9,473 nucleotides of DNA, from NCBI GenBank assembly GCA_946479825.1, contig CAMLHU010000063.1, positions 1 through 9,473 on the forward strand, read 5' to 3'. Below, piece by piece: positions 1 through 5,183 of the stretch. The DNA is from an uncultured Gemmatimonadota bacterium (GTDB lineage: Bacteria; Gemmatimonadota; Gemmatimonadetes; Gemmatimonadales; GWC2-71-9). Position numbers and translations under genes: made by a program. The notes beneath the pieces were generated by a model. The model did not search any database. It saw nothing but the letters and a program-made list of their open reading frames with translations, and was not told the DNA's origin. How positions within the stretch are numbered: position 1 is the stretch's first letter; each line of letters starts with the position of its first letter.

Positions 1-34
1 TCCGATGATGGTCGGGATTCAATTCGAAGAAGCG

Positions 35-69
35 AAAACGGCCCCTCGATCCCACAGATCGAGGGGCCG
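35..69 (-). terminator. Intrinsic terminator of the minus-strand operon
   Basis: A perfect 13-bp inverted repeat (39-51 pairs with 57-69) encloses a 5-nt loop. Read on the minus strand, the GC-rich stem is followed directly by TTTT and then a pyrimidine-rich stretch, the layout of a Rho-independent terminator. The plus-strand side has no T run after the stem, so it should act mainly on minus-strand transcription. It lies about 115 bp past the stop codon of the DUF4375 gene and is the only strong terminator downstream of the five-gene minus-strand block. The T run is short, but the stem is long and perfect. Confidence 0.8.
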
Positions 70-121
70 CGATCTTGTCCGACCCGTCAATCTCACCGGC
101 CCATCCCTCCCCTTCACCTCC

Positions 122-184
122 CAGCTCCAAGCTCCAAGCTCCCAGCTCCGAGCTCCAAGCTCCCAGCTCCCAGCTCCCAGCTCT
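122..184. repeat. Tandem heptamer array, nine 7-bp units
   Basis: Nine uninterrupted 7-bp units of consensus NAGCTCC occupy exactly 63 bp. The first base varies (C, A, A, C, G, A, C, C, C) and the last unit ends in T instead of C. On the minus strand the unit reads GGAGCTN, so variation is confined to the seventh base except in the terminal unit. The final unit overlaps the TAG stop codon of the DUF4375 gene (183-185), so the array begins at the end of the coding sequence and forms the start of its 3' untranslated region. Units are too short and spacer-less to be CRISPR. Function unknown. Confidence 0.93.
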
Positions 185-725
185 ACTCCGGATGAAACTC
201 CCCCACGTGCTTCCCCATATATGCCTTGAGGAGCACCAGCAGGTTCTCGGAGTTGTCGAAGTAGGCGGCGTCGAACTCCTTGAAGGCGCGGCGTTCGCGG
301 CCGGTGAAGTCCTCCATCAGCGCCAGGCGCTCGTCCTGGTCGGTGGGGATCTCCTCGGGGAAGACCGCGCCGACCATCTCGAGCAGCTCGGCGGTGTGGT
401 CGGCGCCGATGATGCGCAGGGACTCGATGGTCTGCACCGCGTGGTCACCGGCGGGCTCCTCGAAGAACTGGCGGACCCCGCCCCCCTCCACCTCGCGGAC
501 CAGCCAGTCCACGCAGTGGGCCACCTGCTCGGCGCGGGTCAGCCCCTCATAGCCCAGCCGCTCGTAGCGCGGGAAGACGAGGTCGTTGAGCCCCGCCCAG
601 AACCGCTCGGCGTTGTCGATCTTGAGCAGGTCGGCGACCGGCCCCCCGGCCGGTGCCTTGGGGCTCGCGGACGCCTTGGGCGTCTTCGGGGCCGCGGTGG
701 TGCCACCGCTCTTCTTCTTGGCCAC
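183..725 (-). CDS. DUF4375 (DMP19-like) domain protein
   Basis: A 180-residue protein. Residues 1-28 form a basic Lys/Ala/Pro-rich tail (six Lys, no acidic residues, PK-type repeats) and residues 29-180 form the globular domain. Residues 83-116, with the GVRQFF...GDHAVQTIESLRIIGA pattern, followed by an FPEE-IP segment and a C-terminal acidic/hydrophobic helix, match the DUF4375 family as I know it. The family includes Neisseria DMP19, a DNA-mimic protein that binds a repressor. The core is strongly acidic (about 31 Asp/Glu against 15 Lys/Arg), which fits a mimic but does not prove it. The start used is GTG with AGGAGG 11 nt upstream. An in-frame CTG two codons earlier (729-731) has tighter spacing (5 nt) and is a real alternative. 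Last gene of the minus-strand block, before the heptamer array and terminator. Cytosolic; target unknown. Confidence 0.82.
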   Translation of the reverse strand: MAKKKSGGTTAAPKTPKASASPKAPAGGPVADLLKIDNAERFWAGLNDLVFPRYERLGYEGLTRAEQVAHCVDWLVREVEGGGVRQFFEEPAGDHAVQTIESLRIIGADHTAELLEMVGAVFPEEIPTDQDERLALMEDFTGRERRAFKEFDAAYFDNSENLLVLLKAYMGKHVGEFHPE

Positions 726-821
726 TGCCAGACCATCCTCCTCGATCCATGCGCGCGGGCTCGGGGGCGCCCGCCTCGGTCGCCAATCTGTCGCCGCCCA
801 CCGTCGGACGGCAAGGGGGGT
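726..821 (-). other. Intergenic gap upstream of the DUF4375 gene
   Basis: This 96-bp spacer between the 80-residue ORF and the DUF4375 gene contains a clear AGGAGG ribosome-binding sequence (about 737-742 on the minus strand). I see no T-run hairpin, so transcription from upstream could continue into the DUF4375 gene. A separate promoter here cannot be excluded, but no convincing -35/-10 pair is visible. Confidence 0.4.
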
Positions 822-1064
822 TCAGTCGGCCGTCGGGACCGACTCGGTGGCCCGCGACGGGCGGGGCCGGAACTCCAGGTGCTCGGCCAGCACGGTGGTG
901 TGCTCCCGGGGGGTCTTGAGCCGGGTGAGCCGCTGGCCCAGGAGGTTGGTGTTCCGCTCGGTCAGGCCGGGCCAGAGCGGGTCCACGTCATACCACGTCA
1001 CGGCGTTGAGGCCGGGATACTTGGCGGAGAACTGCGGCTTGAGCCGCGCCTGCAGGGCCGACAT
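822..1064 (-). CDS. Small hypothetical protein, 80 aa
   Basis: I do not recognise this protein. The chosen ATG (1062-1064) has GGAGG 4 nt upstream and gives 80 residues. A GTG at 1086-1088 would add eight residues but has a poor ribosome-binding site. There is no signal peptide or membrane segment. The N-terminal half carries a compact hydrophobic/aromatic core (KYPGLNAVTWYDVDPLWPG) and the middle is basic (RLTRLKTPREH), suggesting a small soluble alpha/beta protein. It sits between the DUF486 and DUF4375 genes on the same strand, so it is probably co-transcribed with them. Codon composition is like its neighbours. That it is real rests on the ribosome-binding site, position and protein-like composition, not on homology. 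Confidence 0.6.
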   Translation of the reverse strand: MSALQARLKPQFSAKYPGLNAVTWYDVDPLWPGLTERNTNLLGQRLTRLKTPREHTTVLAEHLEFRPRPSRATESVPTAD

Positions 1065-1128
1065 CGGGCCTCCGATCTGTGGGGGCACTCACATACTGCA
1101 GGATCGTCCCGCCGGACGCAATTCCCCG

Positions 1129-1485
1129 TCAGGCCGGGGCGTGCCCCCGGAACATGAAGTACACCGCGCCCACCAGGCAGAGCCCCGCCCAGAGGAAGTC
1201 GAGCCGCAGCGACTGGCGCATATACAACACCGCGAACGGGACGAACACCGTGAGCGTGATCACCTCCTGCAGGATCTTGAGCTGCGGGAGCGTGAGCGCC
1301 GTGAAGCCGATCCGGTTGGCCGGCACCTGGAAGCAATACTCGAAGAACGCGATGGCCCAGCTCGCCACGATGGCCACGAGGAGCGGCTTGCCCCCCAGGT
1401 TCTTGAGGTGCGCGTACCAGGCGAAGGTCATGAAGACGTTCGAAAGGACGAGCAGGCCGGCGGTGCGGAGGAGCACGGGGGTCAC
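1129..1485 (-). CDS. DMT family protein (DUF486), small membrane protein
   Basis: A 118-residue integral membrane protein with about four hydrophobic helices. The sequence is very typical of the DUF486 family in the drug/metabolite transporter clan: LSNVFMTFAWYAHLK near the N terminus (about residues 14-28), WAIAFFEYCFQVPANRIG (about 43-60), LPQLKILQEVITL (about 66-78) and a C-terminal LCLVGAVYFMFR. The length matches the family's usual 110-120 residues. Substrate and physiological role are not established for the family. Small DMT proteins of this size may work as dimers, by analogy with SMR transporters. The start is GTG, overlapping the TGA of the upstream gene (GTGA, 1482-1485), which implies translational coupling. 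Confidence 0.9.
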   Translation of the reverse strand: MTPVLLRTAGLLVLSNVFMTFAWYAHLKNLGGKPLLVAIVASWAIAFFEYCFQVPANRIGFTALTLPQLKILQEVITLTVFVPFAVLYMRQSLRLDFLWAGLCLVGAVYFMFRGHAPA

Positions 1486-1694
1486 GGTGCGGTCCCGGGA
1501 TGGTCGGTGAGGTGGCGGAGCCGGGCGGCCCTACGGGTGGCGAAGAGGGCGACGGCCAGGAGCGGCGCGGCGACGATGGCGATCGGCCACGCGCCCCGCT
1601 GCCACGCCAGCGCCAGGAACTCGGCGGCGCCCACCAGGCAGAGGATGGCGGAGGTGCGCCAGAGGCGGTAGAGCCGCCGCTCGGCCGCGTTCAT
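1482..1694 (-). CDS. Small two-TM membrane protein, 70 aa
   Basis: A 70-residue protein of unknown family. It has a short basic N terminus (residues 1-13), two hydrophobic segments (about 14-30 and 35-52) joined by a short Gln-Arg-Gly turn, and an Arg-rich C-terminal tail (RRAARLRHL), predicting a hairpin membrane protein with both ends in the cytoplasm by the positive-inside rule. Its ATG overlaps the stop codon of the secreted-protein gene upstream (ATGA, 1691-1694), and its own stop overlaps the GTG of the DUF486 gene. These two 4-nt overlaps are the best evidence that this short ORF is translated. It could be a partner of the DUF486 protein, which is inference from position only. Confidence 0.72.
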   Translation of the reverse strand: MNAAERRLYRLWRTSAILCLVGAAEFLALAWQRGAWPIAIVAAPLLAVALFATRRAARLRHLTDHPGTAP

Positions 1695-2332
1695 CGCGCC
1701 TGACTCCGGCCGGACTTCCGCGGAGCGGGGGCGGCCGGCGGCGGCGGCGGCGCGACCAGGCGGACCCCGCCGCTCACGAGCTCCACCCGGCCGCCGCGCG
1801 GCACGGCGACGAGCAGGTCGCGGCCGGTGGGCGTCAGGACGGGGTACCGCCGCCCCACGTTGGCGAGCACGGGGGTGAGCGCGGCCTCCGGGATCCCGAT
1901 GCCGCCGAGCGCGGCGGAATCGAGCCGGAACCGGACGGCGGTGGGGCCGGCGCCGGTGAGTGACGCCCAGGCGTCCACCCGGGTGTTGGTATCGAGGACG
2001 GCGAGGAGCACGCCGAGCTCGGCCAGCGCCGGGGCGGGCAGGTCGGCGATGCGGCCGGTGATCCGGATCCCGCCGCTGTCGTTCACCACCCGCAGGCGGA
2101 GGTCGGCCGGGATCGGGCGGACGCCGAGCCGGGCCATCAGGTACGCGGCCCAGTCGCCGGCGGGCACGGTGTCGGTGGCGCGGGCGTGGAGCAGGAAGAC
2201 GGAGTCCACCGCGGCCGAGGCGCGGACCACGCCGGAGTTGGTCATCGTGGCGGGGTCGGGCGCGAGCTGGCCCCCGGCCCGGGCGGGCACGGTGGCGAGC
2301 GCGGCGGCGACCAGCAGGCGGCGGAGGTCCAT
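1691..2332 (-). CDS. Secreted/periplasmic protein of unknown function
   Basis: A 213-residue protein. Residues 1-20 look like a Sec signal peptide: basic MDLRR, an Ala/Leu core, then PARAGG with a likely cleavage site near 19-21. The mature part (about 75-195) alternates beta-strand-like stretches with a helix around 100-113, and a segment with LGGIGIPEAALTPVLANVG (142-160) followed by VAVPRGGRVELVSGGVRLV. This order is loosely like the DUF2993/lipid-binding type of exported protein, but the match is weak and I would not name it. The C terminus is a Pro/Ala-rich, basic tail (194-213). First gene of the minus-strand block; the ribosome-binding site is weak. It starts 66 bp from the probable start of the plus-strand diguanylate cyclase, so the two may share control. 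Confidence 0.75.
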   Translation of the reverse strand: MDLRRLLVAAALATVPARAGGQLAPDPATMTNSGVVRASAAVDSVFLLHARATDTVPAGDWAAYLMARLGVRPIPADLRLRVVNDSGGIRITGRIADLPAPALAELGVLLAVLDTNTRVDAWASLTGAGPTAVRFRLDSAALGGIGIPEAALTPVLANVGRRYPVLTPTGRDLLVAVPRGGRVELVSGGVRLVAPPPPPAAPAPRKSGRSQAR

Positions 2333-2398
2333 GGCCCCAATCTAGCCGGAACCTCGCCAGATTTATCCACCCTTCGATCCGAGGTCGCTCTGGGTCCG
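2333..2398. promoter_or_regulatory. Divergent intergenic region, probable two-way promoter
   Basis: This 66-bp spacer separates the minus-strand operon from the plus-strand GGDEF gene, so promoters for both directions should lie in or near it. It contains the most A/T-rich patch nearby (AGATTTATCCA, 2359-2369) and a minus-strand TAGATT (2339-2344) resembling a -10 element close to the start codon. I could not pair either with a convincing -35 box, so position is the main evidence. No clear operator palindrome is visible. Confidence 0.35.
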
Positions 2399-3589
2399 TT
2401 GTTCGCCGTAGCCGGTGGGGAAGCCCTCGCGGTGCTGGCCGCCATCCTGCTGGCCCTGGTCGGCCGGGGGCAGCCGTGGTTCGAGCCGCTGGCGGCGGGG
2501 CTCGCGCCGTTCGTGCTGCTGGCCGGCGCCCTCGTGGCGTGGCGATTCCACCGCGGCCGGGCGCTGCTCGGCCTGGCCGCGACCGGCGTGGGGCTCCTCG
2601 CCTTCCGGCTCGAGGGGTTCCGTTCGGCGGTGCTGCTTGGGGACGGGCCGGTGGTGGCCGGCGCGGCGATCGTCCTCACGGGGGTGGCGGTCGCCGCCGC
2701 GCGCGACCGGGGCGCCACCACCCTGGCACGGCCGATGGCCGGGGTGATCGCCGCGCTCTGGCTGCTGGTGGTGCCCATCGCGGTCGGCTTTGCCGACGGG
2801 CTCACCCCGCCCGCCGAACCGAGGTGGCTGCCCCGCACGCTCGTCGGCGCCCTCGGCCTGCCGGAGGTCGTGGTGATCGGCGCGGTCGTCGCCTGGGCCG
2901 GACTGCTCACGTGGTCGGCGTGGAAGCGCGACCCGATCGCGCGTGCGGCGGGGTGGGGGGTGCTCGGCGGGGTGGCGGCGCTCGCCTCGTGGCAGACGCC
3001 GGCCGGCGCGCTCTGCGCCGGGGGCGTGGCCGCGGGGTTCGCGGTCGCGGCCATCGAAGAGACCTATGTGCTCGCGTTCCACGACCCGCTCACGGGGTTG
3101 CCGGCCCGGCGGGCGCTCGAGGCGGCGCTGGCGCGCGCAGCCTCGCCGAGCGTGGTGGCGATGGTGGACGTGGACCACTTCAAGCGCTTCAACGACACCT
3201 GGGGCCATCAGGTGGGCGACCAGGTGCTCGCGCTGGTGGCCACGCAGCTGAGCCGGGTGCCGCGCGCGCAGGCGTTCCGCTACGGCGGCGAGGAATTCAC
3301 CCTGCTCCTGTCCGGCGTGTCGCTGGCGGAGGCGCTGCCGCTGCTCGAGGGGGCGCGCGCTGCGGTCGAGGCGACGGGCTTCACGCTGCGCGGCGCCGAT
3401 CGCCCGCGCCGTCGCCCGAACAAGGGCGCCCGCGGCCCGCGGCCGAAGAACGACCGGACGGTCGCAGTGACGGTGAGCATCGGTGCCGCGGAACTCGGCG
3501 CGGGCGGGTCGGCGCGCGAGGCGCTCGCCGCGGCCGACCAGGCGCTCTATCGGGCCAAGGAGGCGGGCCGGAACCGGATCGGGAAGTGA
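2399..3589 (+). CDS. Membrane diguanylate cyclase (GGDEF domain)
   Basis: Predicted to make cyclic di-GMP from two GTP at the cytoplasmic membrane. With the TTG start the protein is 396 aa. Residues 10-219 hold about eight hydrophobic segments with no recognisable sensor domain. The GGDEF domain spans about 220-396: DPLTGLPARR (229-238), the metal/GTP-binding VDVDHFKRFND (256-266), GGEEF in RYGGEEF (294-300), VTVSIG (357-362) and ADQALYRAKEAGRNR (379-393). All catalytic features are present, so it should be active. The RxxD inhibitory site five residues before GGEEF is missing. A basic Pro/Arg-rich insert occupies about 330-353. The start is uncertain: in-frame sequence upstream of 2399 has no ATG/GTG/TTG until inside the divergent gene; TTG 2399 and GTG 2432 are the realistic choices. 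It converges on dacB with 7 bp between stop codons. Confidence 0.88.
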   Translation: MFAVAGGEALAVLAAILLALVGRGQPWFEPLAAGLAPFVLLAGALVAWRFHRGRALLGLAATGVGLLAFRLEGFRSAVLLGDGPVVAGAAIVLTGVAVAAARDRGATTLARPMAGVIAALWLLVVPIAVGFADGLTPPAEPRWLPRTLVGALGLPEVVVIGAVVAWAGLLTWSAWKRDPIARAAGWGVLGGVAALASWQTPAGALCAGGVAAGFAVAAIEETYVLAFHDPLTGLPARRALEAALARAASPSVVAMVDVDHFKRFNDTWGHQVGDQVLALVATQLSRVPRAQAFRYGGEEFTLLLSGVSLAEALPLLEGARAAVEATGFTLRGADRPRRRPNKGARGPRPKNDRTVAVTVSIGAAELGAGGSAREALAAADQALYRAKEAGRNRIGK

Positions 3590-3596
3590 CCTCGGG

Positions 3597-5183
3597 TCAG
3601 TGGACCCAGGCGGCGGCGGTGTCGGCGGGGGTCTCGGCGGGGATGTCGCCCTCGGCGGCCACGCTGTCGGCGGCGGCGCTGTCGGCGGGCGAATCGAAGT
3701 CGGGCGGGACCACGACGCCGCGGGCGCCGAGGAGCCTGAAGAGCCGCCACTGGGCGCGGCGCGCGGTCTTGGTCCGCCCGCCGTTGTAGATCACCGAGAC
3801 CGTCAGCACGCCGTCGCTCCGGCCCAGGTAGCCGGCCAGCGCGGCGACGTTGTTGAGGGTGCCGGTCTTGGCGCGGACCACGCCGGTGGCGGGGAGTCCG
3901 TTCCCCATCCGGCGGAGGGTGCCGGTGCCGTTGGCCGGGAGGAGTTGCGGGAAGTTCCGGCCGCTCGAGAGCGCCGGGAACTTGGCGAGGTAGGTCACCT
4001 GCAGGCGCGGGGTGACGCGATCGAGGTCGGAGAGGCCGCTGCCATCCACCAGGCGGAGGCCGTCGGAGGTGCCGGTCACGGCGGCCACGTGCGCGGCGAG
4101 CGAGTCGGCGGCGCCGTCGGTCCCCGCCGCCCAGTGCAGCAGCAGTTCCGCGCCGAGGTTGAGGCTGCGGCGGTCGATGTCGGCGGCCAGTGAGTCGAAC
4201 ACCGGCGAGTAGACCTCGGCGAGGACGTGGTCCCGGCCGTCGGTCGGCGGAAGGACGTCGGGCTCATCGGCCGCCCAGGTGATCCCGGCCTGCCGCAGCG
4301 CCTGCCCCCACACCACCTCGAGCACCGCCTGCGGATCCTGCGCGATGGCGCGGACCTCGCGGGCGCCCGAGCGCGTCCCGATCCATCCCTTGAGGATCCA
4401 CCCCGACCGATGCGGGACCAGCTTGAGGCGGCTGCCGCGCCCGGTGCGGGTGGTCGCCTCGTTCTGGATGAGCGCGCCGATCCCGGTGGGGGCCTCGTTG
4501 GCGATCCGGGGGCGGCGTCCGTGGCGCCACGCGGGGGCGACCCACGCGCTCACCGTGTTCTCGTGGACGGTGAGCGGGCCCACGAGCGGCGCGAAGATCG
4601 AGCCGCGGTCGCGCGCCGGCCAGTTGACCGGGAACACCGCGGTCGCGGGGCCGTTGGCGGACGTCACGAGCAGCGGCCCGTCGAGCCGGCGGATGCCCGC
4701 GGCGGCGAGCTGGGCGGCGAGGTCGTAGAGCCGTGGGCCCACGTGATGCGGGTCTTCGAGCGACGGGTCGCCGTTGAGCTCGAGGCTCCAGGTGCCGATC
4801 CAGCGGCCGCTGGCGCTGTCGAGCATCCCGACGCCGTGGACCCGCGTCACCTTGCGGGCCTGCGGCCCGACCCGCGTACGCGCGAAGCCGGTGGTGAAGA
4901 TCTTGACCGTCGAGGCGGGGATGAGCGGGCGGTCGGCGTCGCGGCCCCAGAGCAGGGTGCCGCGCTCGTCGGCGATGGCCACCCCCCAGCGGCCGTGGGC
5001 GGCGCGGCGGGTCTGGTTGTACCACGACTCCACCCGCCGCAGGAGCGCCGGGGGCAGGGTCTGCGCGGCCGCGGGCGCCGGCGCGACGAGCGCGCCCGCG
5101 AGCACGAGCGCCGCCACCGCCAGCGAAAACGGGGCCGCCCGAGGCGGCCCCGCCGGAGCGCGGTACAGGCGTGGCGCGGTCAT
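3597..5183 (-). CDS. dacB: D-alanyl-D-alanine carboxypeptidase/endopeptidase, PBP4 type
   Basis: A periplasmic serine peptidase (S13/PBP4 family) that trims peptidoglycan D-Ala-D-Ala stems and cuts cross-links. The 528-residue protein has a signal peptide (residues 1-41, Ala-rich core, cleavage near APAAAQ). The three penicillin-binding motifs are in order: SxxK as STVK (91-94), SxN as SLN (340-342) and KTG (439-441). The wide spacing between SxxK and SxN is the PBP4 hallmark, reflecting the inserted domains, and DGSGLS (380-385) is also typical of the family. Residues 497-528 form an acidic Asp/Ala/Pro tail beyond the catalytic domain. The ATG at 5183 overlaps the stop of the acyl-CoA dehydrogenase gene (ATGA), and the signal peptide follows it directly. 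The open frame continues upstream to 5678, but that part lies inside the dehydrogenase gene and is not real. Confidence 0.93.
   Translation of the reverse strand: MTAPRLYRAPAGPPRAAPFSLAVAALVLAGALVAPAPAAAQTLPPALLRRVESWYNQTRRAAHGRWGVAIADERGTLLWGRDADRPLIPASTVKIFTTGFARTRVGPQARKVTRVHGVGMLDSASGRWIGTWSLELNGDPSLEDPHHVGPRLYDLAAQLAAAGIRRLDGPLLVTSANGPATAVFPVNWPARDRGSIFAPLVGPLTVHENTVSAWVAPAWRHGRRPRIANEAPTGIGALIQNEATTRTGRGSRLKLVPHRSGWILKGWIGTRSGAREVRAIAQDPQAVLEVVWGQALRQAGITWAADEPDVLPPTDGRDHVLAEVYSPVFDSLAADIDRRSLNLGAELLLHWAAGTDGAADSLAAHVAAVTGTSDGLRLVDGSGLSDLDRVTPRLQVTYLAKFPALSSGRNFPQLLPANGTGTLRRMGNGLPATGVVRAKTGTLNNVAALAGYLGRSDGVLTVSVIYNGGRTKTARRAQWRLFRLLGARGVVVPPDFDSPADSAAADSVAAEGDIPAETPADTAAAWVH

Noticed and set aside
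122..184. CRISPR array
   Set aside because: Units are 7 bp with no spacers and no cas genes are present. It is a simple tandem repeat.
790..821. Promoter for the DUF4375 gene (TTGCCG, 17-bp spacing, ACAGAT on the minus strand)
   Set aside because: The -10 element matches the consensus at only two positions, so in GC-rich DNA this is not better than chance.
1096..1115. Small hairpin between the DUF486 gene and the 80-aa gene (CGTCC...GGACG)
   Set aside because: Only five base pairs and no T run follows, so it is not supported as a terminator.
75..1157. Long plus-strand open frame opposite the DUF4375, 80-aa and DUF486 genes
   Set aside because: Composition is low-complexity Gly/Arg/Pro/Leu, it crosses several well-supported minus-strand genes and intergenic gaps, and has no recognisable motif. 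It is a high-GC shadow.
2476..3789. Alternative plus frame overlapping the GGDEF gene, over 400 codons
   Set aside because: Almost entirely Arg/Gly/Ala, crosses the convergent gene boundary, no motifs; the GGDEF frame is clearly the coding one.
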